Shown here: positions 36,087 to 49,551 of the stretch, piece by piece
How positions within the stretch are numbered: the stretch's first letter is position 1
Layout of the letters: each line of letters begins with the position of its first letter
NCBI RefSeq assembly: GCF_030504645.1
Contig: NZ_JAUKWQ010000002.1
Span: 1 to 64,000 of the forward strand
Origin: Rhizobium oryzicola
Lineage (GTDB): Bacteria > Pseudomonadota > Alphaproteobacteria > Rhizobiales > Rhizobiaceae
DNA length: 64,000 nt
Direction of reading: 5' to 3'
Position numbers and translations under genes: made by a program
Notes under the pieces: model-generated
The model's input: the letters and a program-made list of their open reading frames with translations, nothing else
Told to the model about the DNA's origin: nothing
Databases searched by the model: none

Positions 36087-39040
36087 CCTCCTATCGTATC
36101 AAGGGTGCAGGCCGTCTGACCCCCGCTCGCACCGCGCGCTTTACCTTCGATGGCAAGATCTACACGGCGCTGGAAGGTGATACGGTTGCCTCTGCGCTTC
36201 TGGCGAATGGCGTGCATCTCATGGGCCGTTCGTTCAAATATCACCGCCCGCGCGGCATTCTCTCCGCAGGTGCGGAAGAGCCGAATGCGCTACTGGATGT
36301 GGCACGTGATGCCGCCCGCCGTCAGCCGAATGTGCGCGCCAGCGTGCAGGAAGTGTTTGACGGGGCCATTATCCAGTCGCAGAACCGCTGGCCAACGCTC
36401 GGCTTCGATATCAGTTCGATCAACAATCTGCTCTCGCCCTTCTTCGCGGCAGGCTTTTACTACAAGACCTTCATGTGGCCGCGTGAGGCCTGGGCGAAAC
36501 TCTATGAGCCCATCATCCGCCGCGCTGCCGGTCTTGGTGTTGCGCCGAAGGAAGAAGACCCGGACCACTATGCCAACCGCTTTGCTCATTGCGATGTGCT
36601 GGTGGCCGGTGCCGGTGCCGCTGGTTTGACGGCTGCGCTTTCTGCAGCCGAAACGGGTGCATCCGTCATCCTGGTGGATGAGCGGGCCGAAGTGGGCGGC
36701 GCGCTGCTGTTCGATACGTCTGTCACGATCAATGGCCAGTCGGGCTATGATTGGGCGCAAGGTGTTCTGGTCAAGCTCGCCGCCATGCCGAATGTGCGGG
36801 TGCTGACGCGCACGACCGTGTTCGGCTATTACAACCACAACTTCATCGGTCTTGTGGAACGGGTGACGGATCACATGCCGCGTCCGGACAAGTTGCTGCC
36901 GCGCGAGCGGTTGTGGCAGGTGCGCGCCAAGAAGGTGGTGCTGGCAACCGGCGCCATCGAGCGCCACATGGTGTTCGCCAACAATGACCGCCCTGGCATC
37001 TTGCTGGCCTCTGCGGCGCGCATGTACCTCAACCATTACGGTGTGGCTGTCGGCTCCCGGATCGGTGTCTACACGGCGCATGATTCCGCTTATGAAGCGG
37101 CGATCGACCTTAAAAAGGCCGGCGTCGAGATCGCGGCGATCGTCGATTGCCGTGCCAAGCCCGGTGATGCTGTCGTATCCGCGGCCCGCAATCTCGGCAT
37201 CGAGGTGCTGACCGGCTATTCTGTCATCGATACCGCCGGGCGTCTTCGCATCTCCTCTATGACGGTGGCGCGCAATAGTTCCACCAATCACCGCAAGATC
37301 GCGGTCGACGCGCTTTTGATGTCCGGCGGCTGGACGCCGTCCGTTCATCTCTTCTCCCAGTCTCGCGGCAAGCTGAAATTCGATGCGGAGAACCAGCGTT
37401 TCCTGCCGAACATCTATGCCGAAAACAGCATCTCGGTCGGCGCCTGCAACGGCACGGATGATCTGAATGCGCTGCTGACCGAGGCATCCGCTGCGGGCGG
37501 CGGTTCGGTATCCGTTTCTGGCGATTCCGCATTCACCTGGACAGGTGGCATGATCGGTGCCGCCGAAGGCGCGGGCAAGGATACCACCGTCAAGGCTTTC
37601 GTGGATTTCCAGCATGATGTGACGGCGAAGGATATCCGCCTTGCCGTGCGCGAGGGGATGCATTCGATCGAGCACATCAAACGCTTCACTACCAATGGCA
37701 TGGCGTCTGATCAAGGCAAGCTTTCCAACATGCATGGTCTGGCGATCGCGGCGGAAGTTCTGGGCAAGGAAATCCCGCAGGTCGGTCTCACCACCTTCCG
37801 CGCGCCTTATACGCCAGTCACCTATGGCACGCTGATTGCCCATTCTCGTGGAGACCTGTTCGATCCAGCCCGCAAGACGCCGCTGCATGCGGAACTGACC
37901 AAGGCCGGCGCCGAGTTCGAGGATGTCGGCAACTGGAAGCGCGCCTGGTACTTCCCGCGTCGGGGCGAGGACATGCATGCGGCCGTCAACCGCGAGTGCC
38001 GTACGGCGCGTGAAGTGGCGGGTATCTTTGACGCTTCCACGCTTGGCAAGATCGAGGTGGTCGGCCCGGATGCGGCGAAGTTCTTGAACCTCATGTACAC
38101 CAATGCTTGGGACAATCTGAAACCCGGCAAATGCCGCTACGGCATCATGACCCGCGAAGATGGCTTCGTTTATGATGACGGTGTTGTCGGGCGCTTGGCG
38201 GAAGACCGTTTCCATGTGACGACGACGACGGGCGGTGCGCCGCGCGTGCTGCATCACATGGAAGACTATCTGCATACCGAGTTCCCGGATCTCAAGGTGT
38301 GGCTGACATCCACGACCGAGCAATGGGCTGTCATTGCCGTGCAGGGACCGAAGGCGCGTGAAATCATCGAACCGCTGGTGGAAGGACTGGACCTCTCCAG
38401 CGAGGCTTTCCCGCATATGAGTGTGGCGGAATGCACGGTCATGGGTGTTCCGGCGCGGCTGTTCCGCGTGTCTTTCACCGGCGAAGTGGGCTATGAAGTC
38501 AACGTGCCCGCCGATTACGGCGCCTCCGTCTGGAAGGCGATCTGGGAGCGTGGTGAAGCGCTGGGTGCCTGCCTCTATGGCACGGAAACTATGCACGTTC
38601 TGCGCGCTGAGAAAGGCTATATCATCGTCGGGCAGGATACGGATGGAACCGTGACGCCTGACGACGCCGGCTATGGCTGGGCGGTGTCGAAGAAGAAGAC
38701 TGACTTCGTGGGCATTCGCGGCCTGAAGCGCCCCGATCTCATGCGCTCCGGTCGCAAGCAACTGGTCGGACTTTTGACGGCGGATCCGCTGGAGGTTCTG
38801 GAAGAAGGCGGCCAGATCGTCGCTGATCCGAACGAGCCGAAGCCGATGACCATGCTCGGTCATGTTACCTCCGCCTACTGGTCTGAAAATCTTGGCCGCT
38901 CCATCGCCATCGCTTTGGTGGCGGATGGCCGCGCACGCATGGGTCAGACCGTCTATATTCCGATGAAAGACAAGACGATTGCCGCTACCGTGAGCGACAT
39001 GGTGTTCTTCGACAAGGAAGGGGGCCGCATCCATGGCTGA
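36083..39040 (+). CDS. soxA: Sarcosine oxidase alpha subunit
   Basis: A 985-residue three-part subunit. The N-terminal part (about 1-110) is ferredoxin-like, the middle holds the NAD-binding GAGAAG (residues 176-181) and a pyridine-nucleotide-oxidoreductase fold, and the C-terminal part (about 610-985) is an aminomethyltransferase (GcvT) fold that takes the one-carbon unit onto tetrahydrofolate. It receives the tunnelled imine from soxB. ATGA overlap with soxD; eight-base overlap with soxG. Confidence 0.95.
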   Translation: MTSYRIKGAGRLTPARTARFTFDGKIYTALEGDTVASALLANGVHLMGRSFKYHRPRGILSAGAEEPNALLDVARDAARRQPNVRASVQEVFDGAIIQSQNRWPTLGFDISSINNLLSPFFAAGFYYKTFMWPREAWAKLYEPIIRRAAGLGVAPKEEDPDHYANRFAHCDVLVAGAGAAGLTAALSAAETGASVILVDERAEVGGALLFDTSVTINGQSGYDWAQGVLVKLAAMPNVRVLTRTTVFGYYNHNFIGLVERVTDHMPRPDKLLPRERLWQVRAKKVVLATGAIERHMVFANNDRPGILLASAARMYLNHYGVAVGSRIGVYTAHDSAYEAAIDLKKAGVEIAAIVDCRAKPGDAVVSAARNLGIEVLTGYSVIDTAGRLRISSMTVARNSSTNHRKIAVDALLMSGGWTPSVHLFSQSRGKLKFDAENQRFLPNIYAENSISVGACNGTDDLNALLTEASAAGGGSVSVSGDSAFTWTGGMIGAAEGAGKDTTVKAFVDFQHDVTAKDIRLAVREGMHSIEHIKRFTTNGMASDQGKLSNMHGLAIAAEVLGKEIPQVGLTTFRAPYTPVTYGTLIAHSRGDLFDPARKTPLHAELTKAGAEFEDVGNWKRAWYFPRRGEDMHAAVNRECRTAREVAGIFDASTLGKIEVVGPDAAKFLNLMYTNAWDNLKPGKCRYGIMTREDGFVYDDGVVGRLAEDRFHVTTTTGGAPRVLHHMEDYLHTEFPDLKVWLTSTTEQWAVIAVQGPKAREIIEPLVEGLDLSSEAFPHMSVAECTVMGVPARLFRVSFTGEVGYEVNVPADYGASVWKAIWERGEALGACLYGTETMHVLRAEKGYIIVGQDTDGTVTPDDAGYGWAVSKKKTDFVGIRGLKRPDLMRSGRKQLVGLLTADPLEVLEEGGQIVADPNEPKPMTMLGHVTSAYWSENLGRSIAIALVADGRARMGQTVYIPMKDKTIAATVSDMVFFDKEGGRIHG

Positions 39041-39608
39041 TCTCGCAATCCGCACATTGCCGCTGGCCGGTGCTCATGGTGGTTCTGCCTCGGTTCGGCT
39101 GGAGCCGGCGCAACCGGCACGCCGCATTTCCCTGCGCGCAGGAGCAGAGGCCGTCGCGGCGTTGTCGACGGCGCTTGGGGTGAACCTGCCGACGGAGCCG
39201 AGGACATCTGCCTCGAATGATTCACGTACGGCGCTGTGGCTCGGGCCGGATGAGTGGCTGGTGATCGATGAGGGCGCCGTTGACCTCAACGACAGCGGCA
39301 CGGGTGTCGCAAACGGTTTGATCAATGCGGCTGCCGGTACCGGCGTGGCGCATTCGGCAACGGATGTCTCTCACCGCAATACGGCCATCCTCGTTTCCGG
39401 TCCGGCTGCGGCAGATGTGCTGAATGGCGGCTGCCCGCTTGATCTGTCGCTCAAAGCCTTTCGGGTCGGGGCCTGCGCCCGCACGCTGTTCGGCAAGATT
39501 GAAGTCGTCTTGCTGCGTACCGGTGAGCAGAATTTCCGCTTGGAATGCTGGCGCTCGTTTTCGGAATATGCTTTCGGTTTACTTCGTCAGTCGGCAGAAG
39601 ATCTATAA
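39033..39608 (+). CDS. soxG: Sarcosine oxidase gamma subunit
   Basis: A 191-residue subunit with similarity to the C-terminal domain of aminomethyltransferases: LWLGPDEWLVIDEG, then VSHRNTAILVSGPAAADVLNGGCPLDLS and the ending FRLECWRSFSEYAFGLL. It is the last gene of the operon. No purU, folD or glyA gene follows within the window. Confidence 0.92.
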   Translation: MADLAIRTLPLAGAHGGSASVRLEPAQPARRISLRAGAEAVAALSTALGVNLPTEPRTSASNDSRTALWLGPDEWLVIDEGAVDLNDSGTGVANGLINAAAGTGVAHSATDVSHRNTAILVSGPAAADVLNGGCPLDLSLKAFRVGACARTLFGKIEVVLLRTGEQNFRLECWRSFSEYAFGLLRQSAEDL

Positions 39609-39623
39609 TCTCTATCATGTTTT

Positions 39624-39650
39624 GCGGGGCCGTGTTTTCTGCGGCCTCGC
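39624..39650 (+). terminator. Hairpin after soxG
   Basis: GCGGGGCCG pairs with CGGCCTCGC (one G-T pair) around a 9-base loop, 15 bases past soxG. A T-rich stretch follows some ten bases later, so the terminator call is moderate. Confidence 0.5.
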
Positions 39651-39754
39651 TGCGGGAATTATTTTGTAAGTTTCGACGAAGATTTACGAAAATTTTAACT
39701 ATAATCAACTACCCCTGTGATCTTTGATACCCTGTAGTATTGGGAGGGGTGCAG

Positions 39755-41845
39755 GTGGTTTTCTTTCAGAATTTGAAAATTTCAAGCAGAACGCGGCTGC
39801 TTACAGCGCTATCGCTTCTCGGTCTCATCTGTATTACCGGTTTATTCTGGAAAGAGCGCGCTGCAGAGCAAATTCTATCAGAACGCATTCAAGCTGCTGA
39901 CGTGCTAGACGTTAGCCTTTCTAGGCTCAACGGACTTTTTCTGCAGATCCGTCGACATGAAAAGGACTTCCTGTTGCGGCGGGATGAGGCCTCCGTTGAG
40001 AAGCATACTGCAACAAGCCAGCAGATCCAGGCGATGCTTCAGGCCTTTGATAGCGATATCATCGTCGCGGACACAAAGTCTTTGCTGCAGCAGATCCGTA
40101 GTGGCTACCAGCAATATTCCGGGAATTTCGAAAAGCTGGTACGGGAGAATCGTGTTCTCGGCCTCAATGCGGATAGCGGCCTGGAAGGCCAAATGCGTAA
40201 GGCTGTGCATGCCATCGAAGCTTCACTCGAGTCTGTCAAAAATCCAGATCTGATGGTCGTGATGCTGATGATGCGCCGACATGAGAAGGATTTTATCATG
40301 CGGCGTAGTGCCCAGTATGTCGAGGCTTTCGAGCAGCAAGTAAAGCTCTTCAAAGCTTTCCCGGCCTCTGCTTTTGGTACGGCTGATGCCGTTGTAATCC
40401 AGAAGAACCTAGACACCTATCAGCAGGCCTTCCGTGCCTATGGGCAGGCGACGCTTGAGGAGGCGCAAAGCCGTCAGGCCGTTTCGGAAAGCTTTTCCGC
40501 TATCGAGCCGATCTTCCAACGCCTTTCGGATCGTCTCGCAGCGGATAGGCTCAAGGTGAGTCAGGAGGCAGAGGCCGCGAAGATGGAAGCCATGCGTCTG
40601 CTGTTGGTGTCGCTAGTTTTGCTGACAGCCCTGCTTTTTGTCATCGCCACCGTAGTTGGCCGTTCCATCTCCAAGCCGATCGTCCGAGTTACCGAGGCGA
40701 TGAAAGCTCTAACGGCCGGCAAATTGGATGTGTCCATTCCCGGTGTGGGCTTGAAAAACGAGCTAGGGGAAATGGCTTCAGCTGTTGAGGTGTTCCGATC
40801 CAACGCGTTGAGCAACCGGCAACTTGAGGCTGAGACACAGGCGCAACGTAAGGAGGCCGAATTGCTCCGCGCTACGAACGAGCGGGAAGCCTTGTTGCGC
40901 GCGCGGCAAATGCAGCATGCTACTGAAGCCTTGGGCGTCGGCCTGAAGAACCTGGCGGCCGGGAATCTCGGCTACTCAATCCAGGAGCCGCTGGCTCCGG
41001 ATTTCGAGAGCTTGCGCAGCGATTTCAACAGTTCGGTTGCGCAACTTTCCGCAACGATCGCTTCCGTCATCGACGTCTCCCGCTCCATTGATACGGGCGC
41101 ACGTGAGATTACCGAGAGTGCCGGTGAACTTTCCCAGCGGACAGAGCAGCAGGCAGCGTCCCTGGAGCAGACGGCTGCTGCGCTGGATCAGATCACCACC
41201 AATGTTGCAGGCTCCAGCGCCAGCGTGCAGCAGGCGCGTGATGTGGCGGTACATGCCGAGCGCAACGTCGTCGCCTCCAGCGAGGTACTTGGCCGCATGA
41301 CAAATGCGATGGAGCTCATTGAAAATTCGTCACAACAGATCCGAACGATTATCTCTGTCATTGACGAAATCGCCTTCCAGACGAATCTCCTCGCGTTGAA
41401 CGCGGGCGTGGAAGCGGCTCGTGCAGGCGAGGCGGGACGCGGTTTTGCGGTGGTTGCGCAGGAAGTTCGTGAACTGGCCCAGCGGTCGGCTAAGGCCGCA
41501 GGCGAAATCCGAAACCTCATTGGCCAATCCGGCTCGCATGTCAGCGATGGCGTCGCGTTGGTGCGCGATACTGCAAATTCCTTGCAGTCGGTGGAGGAAT
41601 CCATCCGCACCATCAACCAGCATATGATGTCCATTGCCAGCGCAACCAAGGAACAGTCGACGGGCCTCGCAGAAGTCAACAATGCCGTCAACCAGATGGA
41701 TCAGGTGACTCAGCGAAATGCCGCGATGGCAGAGGAAGCAACGGCCGCAAGCGGCATGCTGGCCAAGGAAAGCGCCCGACTGCGCGCCATGGTCTCCCAG
41801 TTCACCATCCAGCAGGATGCCCGCTACGCCGTACGCGCGGCGTAG
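39755..41845 (+). CDS. Methyl-accepting chemotaxis protein, HBM-type sensor
   Basis: A 696-residue chemoreceptor. TM1 is about 15-31, an all-helical sensor covers 32-280, TM2 about 281-301, then HAMP and signalling domain with the tip [20 protein letters not shown]. The sensor has two related motifs, [11 protein letters not shown] at 66-76 and [11 protein letters not shown] at 174-184, as expected for the helical bimodular (HBM) domain that binds ligands such as TCA intermediates in McpS. No CheR/CheB pentapeptide. The start is GTG 39755, with GGAGG seven bases upstream; a TTG at 39740 lies before that signal. Confidence 0.9.
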   Translation: MVFFQNLKISSRTRLLTALSLLGLICITGLFWKERAAEQILSERIQAADVLDVSLSRLNGLFLQIRRHEKDFLLRRDEASVEKHTATSQQIQAMLQAFDSDIIVADTKSLLQQIRSGYQQYSGNFEKLVRENRVLGLNADSGLEGQMRKAVHAIEASLESVKNPDLMVVMLMMRRHEKDFIMRRSAQYVEAFEQQVKLFKAFPASAFGTADAVVIQKNLDTYQQAFRAYGQATLEEAQSRQAVSESFSAIEPIFQRLSDRLAADRLKVSQEAEAAKMEAMRLLLVSLVLLTALLFVIATVVGRSISKPIVRVTEAMKALTAGKLDVSIPGVGLKNELGEMASAVEVFRSNALSNRQLEAETQAQRKEAELLRATNEREALLRARQMQHATEALGVGLKNLAAGNLGYSIQEPLAPDFESLRSDFNSSVAQLSATIASVIDVSRSIDTGAREITESAGELSQRTEQQAASLEQTAAALDQITTNVAGSSASVQQARDVAVHAERNVVASSEVLGRMTNAMELIENSSQQIRTIISVIDEIAFQTNLLALNAGVEAARAGEAGRGFAVVAQEVRELAQRSAKAAGEIRNLIGQSGSHVSDGVALVRDTANSLQSVEESIRTINQHMMSIASATKEQSTGLAEVNNAVNQMDQVTQRNAAMAEEATAASGMLAKESARLRAMVSQFTIQQDARYAVRAA

Positions 41846-41863
41846 CGCTTGATGGCAGTCGAC

Positions 41864-42072
41864 TAGAGCCTATCAGGGCTAAATGGAATCGTTCTGCCGG
41901 AAGCTGCAGATAATGGCGGAAAATGATCCGGCCCGTCAGGTTGGCTGATGCGGGTCATCTGCTTTGTCGAGCGGCTTGGCCGTATGCATTGGCTACGACA
42001 CGCGCCGCTCTCCTCGCATATGACCCCGCCTGAGCCAACAGAACTGTTTCCATTTAACCCTGATAGGCTCTA
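41864..42072. repeat. Palindromic intergenic element (MITE/RIME-like)
   Basis: The ends are near-perfect inverse copies of 25 bases (24 match): left 41864-41888, right 42048-42072, with TAGAGCCTATCAGGG... at the left tip. Inner arms also pair: 41941-41958 with 42020-42038, and GAGCGGC (41969-41975) with GCCGCTC (42004-42010). The element can thus fold into one long imperfect hairpin. It is bounded by TA on both sides. No transposase is inside. Its right tip supplies the TAG stop codon of the MaoC gene. Confidence 0.75.
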
Positions 42073-42567
42073 ATCTTCCGGCCGGTCCTTGGGGTCGAAC
42101 TGGCAGATGGTGGTCCAGGTGGCAGTCAGGGCCGGCTTCTTCTCGTTCTCGATTTCGACCGTCACGTCATAGGTGGTCATCAGCATGGCGGCGCCGCGAA
42201 ACCGCGCTTCCGCCAAGATGAAACGTCCCCGCACCCTTTGCCCGGAGCGGACGGGTGAGGCGAAGCGGATCTTGTCGAAGCCGTAGTTCAGCCCCATCAC
42301 TTGCTCGCGAATGCGCGGTATTGCCGAGTAGTTCAGGGCCGAGAGCAGCGAGAGCGTGAGGAAGCCATGGGCAATCGTGCCACCGAACGGGCTTTCCTTG
42401 GCGGCGCGCTCCGGATCCACATGGATGAACTGGTGGTCATGGGTGGCGTCGGCGAATGTGTCGATCATCATCTGGTCCACGACGAACCAGTCGGAGACGC
42501 CGACCTGCTGGCCTTCGAGCGCCTTCATCTCCTTCAGCGAAATTTCACCCGGCATGCCTTCATCCAT
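42070..42567 (-). CDS. MaoC-family (R)-hydratase-like dehydratase
   Basis: A 165-residue single hot-dog enzyme. Asp44 and His49 in ATHDHQFIHVDPERA match the catalytic Asp/His of (R)-specific enoyl-CoA hydratases, followed by FGGTIAHGFLTLSLL. It likely hydrates an enoyl-CoA or related thioester. The start at 42567 has no strong ribosome binding site; another ATG at 42555 is possible. The stop codon lies in the palindromic repeat. It is 31 bases downstream of glgX on the same strand but has no obvious link to glycogen. Confidence 0.85.
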   Translation of the reverse strand: MDEGMPGEISLKEMKALEGQQVGVSDWFVVDQMMIDTFADATHDHQFIHVDPERAAKESPFGGTIAHGFLTLSLLSALNYSAIPRIREQVMGLNYGFDKIRFASPVRSGQRVRGRFILAEARFRGAAMLMTTYDVTVEIENEKKPALTATWTTICQFDPKDRPED

Positions 42568-42598
42568 TTCATTTCAGTTCGCGCAGCAGGTGGCGTGC

Positions 42599-44554
42599 TT
42601 ATCCGATGTCCTGCAGGCACCATGTGACGGAGCGCGGTGGAAGCACTCCTCCATACTGTCCATTGGACAGGAGGTCCAGCCAGTCGCCGTCGGGGAGGCT
42701 CGCAGCCAGCGGCTGCGGACTGCGGTTGAAGATGATGGCGAGTCTCACAGGTTTGCCGGTCGCCGTGTCGTCGGTGCGCAGAACCATGGTCAGCTGCTTG
42801 CGTTCAGGCTCTTCCCATTGCTGCACGTTCATGGGCAAACCATCCGCGTTCAGCCAGACGACGTCCTCATTGTGCCCTGTAAAGAATTGCGTTTGCGAAA
42901 AGACGCTAAAGCGTCGACGCAGGCTTGCGAGACGGGCCGTGTGATCCACCAGTTCGGGATCGAGTGCGGCCCAGTTCAGCCAGGTGATGCCATTATCCTG
43001 GGCATAGGCATTGTTGTTGCCCTGCTGGCTGCGGCCGCCCTCATCGCCCGCCGTCAGCATGATCGTGCCGCGCGTGGCAAACAGGGTGGAGAGAAGGGCT
43101 GCCACGTCCCGGCTGCGGGCAGAGAGCACTTGCGGATCGTCCGTCTCGCCCTCGACGCCATTGTTCCAGGAGTGGTTATCATTGTGGCCGTCGCGGTTTT
43201 CCTCGCCATTCGCCTCGTTGTGCTTGTGGGCGTGGGAGACGAGGTCCGTCAGCGTGAAGCCATCATGGGCGGCGAGGAAGTTCACGCTGCGCGTTTCATT
43301 CAGGCCGTGACGGGAAAAGATGTCGGATGAGCCGGCAAGCGCATGCGCCAGCGCACCCGTCTTGCCGGCATCGCCCCGCCAATAGAGCCTGAGATCATCG
43401 CGCGCCCGGTCGTTCCATTCCAGAAACGGGGGCGGAAAATTGCCGAGCTGATAGCCGCCGGGACCGATATCCCAGGGCTCGGCGATCATCACTCTGTCGG
43501 ATAATACCTCGTCATTCAGGATGGCAGCGAGCGTCTCGCTGTCGCGGGAAAAACCATGCTGGCTCCGACCAATGACGGTTGCCAGATCGAACCGGAAGCC
43601 ATCCACGCCCGCATGGAGAACGAAGTGGCGCAGGCTGTCGATGATCAGCTGCCTCACCATGGGGTGATCGCAGGCGACCGTATTGCCGGTGCCGGTGTCG
43701 TTGATCAGTTCACCAGGGCTGCCGGGCACATGCTGGTAGTAACTCAAATTGTCCAGCCCGCGCATGGAAAGCGTCGCGCCATAGCGATCGCTTTCGCCGG
43801 TGTGGTTGAAGACGAGATCGAGGATCACGCCGATGCCGTTTGCGTGCAGCGTCGCAACCGTCTCTGCCAGTTCCCGCATGCCGCCCGGGCAGAGGCGCGG
43901 ATCGAGTGCCATGAAGCTGACGGGATTGTAGCCCCAGCCATTGGTGAGGCCGAGCGGCGGCAGGTGGCGCTCGTCGATCCAGGCGACGATGGGCATGAGT
44001 TCGACGGCATCGACTGCGAGGCGCTTCAGATGCGCCAGCACGGAAGGGTGGGTGAGGGCAGCAACGGTGCCGGCCAGCTTCTCCGGCATATCGGGGTGGC
44101 GGATGGTGAAGGGTCTGACCGCGATCTCGTAGACCAGCCCGCCCTTGCGGAAGAGGGGCGCGCTCAGCACCGCCGGTCTGTCACGCGTCACAATCGCCTT
44201 CGGCACCAGGGATGCGGTGTCCTTGCCCTTGAGCCATAGCCTCGCATCATGGCGAAAGGGGCGGTCGAGCTCCTTGGCATAAGGGTCTACCAATAGCTTC
44301 GACGGATCGAACCAGAGACCGAGATCGGGATTGTAGACGCCATGGGCGCGGAAGCCGTAACGGGTGCCTTCCGGCGCGTCTTTCACGTCAAGTGCAAAAA
44401 GCGTATCGCCTTGCCGCTGCATGGGCAGCCGCACTCGCTCGTGCACGCCGTCCTGTTCGAACAGACAAAGATCGATGGCTTCGGCATGCGCCGAATAGAC
44501 GGAGAAGCGGGTGCCTTTTTCCTGAAGAACTGCGCCAAGCGATTCGTTGCTCAT
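42599..44554 (-). CDS. glgX: Glycogen debranching enzyme
   Basis: A 651-residue GH13 isoamylase-type enzyme that hydrolyses alpha-1,6 links in phosphorylase-limited glycogen. N-terminal CBM48-like domain (about 1-120), then a catalytic barrel with Asp323 in GVDGFRFDLA as nucleophile, Glu359 in VMIAEPWD as acid/base, and Asp431 in LAAHDGFT. The ATG 44554 starts MSNESLG; the longer frame to 44629 is not supported. It faces the SRPBCC gene and lies on the same strand as the glg operon. Confidence 0.93.
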   Translation of the reverse strand: MSNESLGAVLQEKGTRFSVYSAHAEAIDLCLFEQDGVHERVRLPMQRQGDTLFALDVKDAPEGTRYGFRAHGVYNPDLGLWFDPSKLLVDPYAKELDRPFRHDARLWLKGKDTASLVPKAIVTRDRPAVLSAPLFRKGGLVYEIAVRPFTIRHPDMPEKLAGTVAALTHPSVLAHLKRLAVDAVELMPIVAWIDERHLPPLGLTNGWGYNPVSFMALDPRLCPGGMRELAETVATLHANGIGVILDLVFNHTGESDRYGATLSMRGLDNLSYYQHVPGSPGELINDTGTGNTVACDHPMVRQLIIDSLRHFVLHAGVDGFRFDLATVIGRSQHGFSRDSETLAAILNDEVLSDRVMIAEPWDIGPGGYQLGNFPPPFLEWNDRARDDLRLYWRGDAGKTGALAHALAGSSDIFSRHGLNETRSVNFLAAHDGFTLTDLVSHAHKHNEANGEENRDGHNDNHSWNNGVEGETDDPQVLSARSRDVAALLSTLFATRGTIMLTAGDEGGRSQQGNNNAYAQDNGITWLNWAALDPELVDHTARLASLRRRFSVFSQTQFFTGHNEDVVWLNADGLPMNVQQWEEPERKQLTMVLRTDDTATGKPVRLAIIFNRSPQPLAASLPDGDWLDLLSNGQYGGVLPPRSVTWCLQDIG

Positions 44555-44680
44555 CACTGCACCATTGGGTTGCCGATGCGGTATTCTTAATGCACAAATC
44601 TTGCTCAAGGCATGGGAAATAATCGGCAACTGCCCTAGCTAGGTTTATCGCTATCGAAAAATGCTCAGGGAGGAGCGATC

Positions 44681-45127
44681 ATGGCATTTTCCATTCGGCT
44701 GCACCGGGTGCTGAGGGCACCGCCGGAGCGTGTCTTTCGTGCCTTCATGGATGCGGATGCCATGGTCAAATGGAACCCGCCCTCCGGGTTCACGGCCCGC
44801 ATGCATGACTATAACCCCGTGGTGGGCGGCAGCTTCCGCATGTCGTTTACGAACTTCACCACCCAGCAAAGCCATTCGTTTGGCGGCCGCTACCTCGAGA
44901 TCATTCCCAACGAGAAGATCCGCTACACGGATGCGTTCGACGACCCGAACCTGCCTGGCGAGATGATGATGACTGCGGAGTTTGCCGCTGTGGTGGTGGG
45001 GACGGAACTGAAAATCACCCAGGAAGGCATACCGGATGTCATTCCGGAAGCGGCCTGCTATCTCGGCTGGCAGGAGTCGCTGAACCAGTTGGCGCAACTT
45101 GTGGAACCGGAAATCCGCGAAAGCTGA
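44681..45127 (+). CDS. SRPBCC (AHSA1-like) family protein
   Basis: A 148-residue START/Bet v1-like protein: APPERVFRAFMDADAMVKWNPPSG is the typical AHSA1 N-terminus, and LGWQESLNQLAQLVE the C-terminal helix. Such proteins bind hydrophobic ligands or act as polyketide-cyclase-like proteins. GGGAGG precedes the ATG. It is the only plus-strand gene within the glycogen region, between glgX and pgm. Confidence 0.85.
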   Translation: MAFSIRLHRVLRAPPERVFRAFMDADAMVKWNPPSGFTARMHDYNPVVGGSFRMSFTNFTTQQSHSFGGRYLEIIPNEKIRYTDAFDDPNLPGEMMMTAEFAAVVVGTELKITQEGIPDVIPEAACYLGWQESLNQLAQLVEPEIRES

Positions 45128-45167
45128 GAGAGGCGGGAGGAGGCGACCTCCTCCCCCACACATCCGA

Positions 45168-48241
<3,074 letters not shown>

Positions 48242-48261
48242 ATGTCTCCCAACGCCTTTGT

Positions 48262-49524
48262 TCAAAGGTCGAGCTTGTCAATCATCTGCTGTGTAATAAG
48301 GCAAATTCCGTTTTCGGTACGGCGGAAGCGCTTGCCATCCAGTTCCGGATCTTCGCCCACCACCAGTCCTTCCGGAATGGTTACACCGGCATCGATGACG
48401 ACATTGCGAAGCTGGGCGCGACGGCCGACCCGCACATTCGGCAAAATGACCGCTCCCTCAAGACGAGAATAGGAGTTGGCGCGAACACCGGTGAAAAGAA
48501 GACTGTTATAGAGCGACGAGCCGGAAATGATGCAATCGCCCGATACGACGGAGGAGACGGCGGAGCCGCGGCGATCCTCATCGTCATGCACGAACTTGGC
48601 CGGCGGCGTGATCTCCGCATAGGTCCAGATCGGCCAGGACTTGTCGTAGATATCGAGTTCCGGCACCACGGCCGTCAGGTCGATATTCGCCTGCCAATAC
48701 GCGTCGATCGTTCCCACGTCGCGCCAATAGGACTTCTTCTCGAAGTCGGAGCGTACGCAGGAATTGGCAAACCGATGTGCCACCGCTTTGCCGTTGGCGA
48801 CGATCCACGGAATGATGTCCTTGCCGAAGTCGCGGCTGGAATTGGGGTCTGCCGCATCGCGCCGCAGGCATTCCATCAGGAATTTGGTGTGGAAGACATA
48901 AATACCCATCGAGGCCAGCGCAAAATTCGGATTGCCCGGAATGCCTGGCGGATCGGCTGGCTTTTCAACGAAAGCGCTGATCTCGTCCTTCTCGTTGACA
49001 TGCATGACGCCGAAGCCGGTCGCTTCCATGCGCGGCACTTCCAGACAGCCGATCGTGACATCGGCGCCGGAGTCGACGTGCTGCTGCAGCATCTGCTCGT
49101 AGTCCATCTTGTAGATGTGGTCGCCGGCCAGGATGACCATGTATTCCGGGTTATAGGCCTCGATGATGTCGATGTTCTGGTAGACCGCGTCCGCCGTGCC
49201 TTCATACCACTGGGTTTCGGAAACGCGCTGCGAGGCCGGCAGGATGTCGAAGCTTTCGTTACGTTCCGGACGGAAGAAGTTCCAGCCGCGCTGCAGATGG
49301 CGGATGAGGGAGTGTGCCTTGTACTGGGTTGCCACGCCAAAACGGCGAATACCGGAGTTCAGGGCATTGGAGAGTGCGAAATCGATGATGCGGGCCTTGC
49401 CGCCGAAATAGACCGCAGGCTTGGCGCGACGGTCCGTCAGTTCCTTCAGGCGGCTGCCTCTTCCGCCCGCCAATACGTAGGCCATCGCATCACGCGCGAG
49501 TGGCTGAACACGCTTTGTTGTCAT
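48262..49524 (-). CDS. glgC: Glucose-1-phosphate adenylyltransferase
   Basis: A 420-residue ADP-glucose pyrophosphorylase, the committed and allosterically controlled step of glycogen synthesis. The nucleotide-binding motif [23 protein letters not shown] starts at about residue 20, and the [10 protein letters not shown] segment follows. The C-terminal left-handed beta-helix (about 300-420) carries effector sites. AAGGGAGGA lies upstream of the ATG 49524. Confidence 0.95.
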   Translation of the reverse strand: MTTKRVQPLARDAMAYVLAGGRGSRLKELTDRRAKPAVYFGGKARIIDFALSNALNSGIRRFGVATQYKAHSLIRHLQRGWNFFRPERNESFDILPASQRVSETQWYEGTADAVYQNIDIIEAYNPEYMVILAGDHIYKMDYEQMLQQHVDSGADVTIGCLEVPRMEATGFGVMHVNEKDEISAFVEKPADPPGIPGNPNFALASMGIYVFHTKFLMECLRRDAADPNSSRDFGKDIIPWIVANGKAVAHRFANSCVRSDFEKKSYWRDVGTIDAYWQANIDLTAVVPELDIYDKSWPIWTYAEITPPAKFVHDDEDRRGSAVSSVVSGDCIISGSSLYNSLLFTGVRANSYSRLEGAVILPNVRVGRRAQLRNVVIDAGVTIPEGLVVGEDPELDGKRFRRTENGICLITQQMIDKLDL

Positions 49525-49551
49525 CAATCTTCCTCCCTTACGCAATCAGTA

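Noticed and set aside
36290..39055. Very long open frame (921 codons) on the minus strand opposite soxA
   Set aside because: It is the mirror of soxA in a GC-rich genome, with His/Arg-rich translation and no recognised domain.
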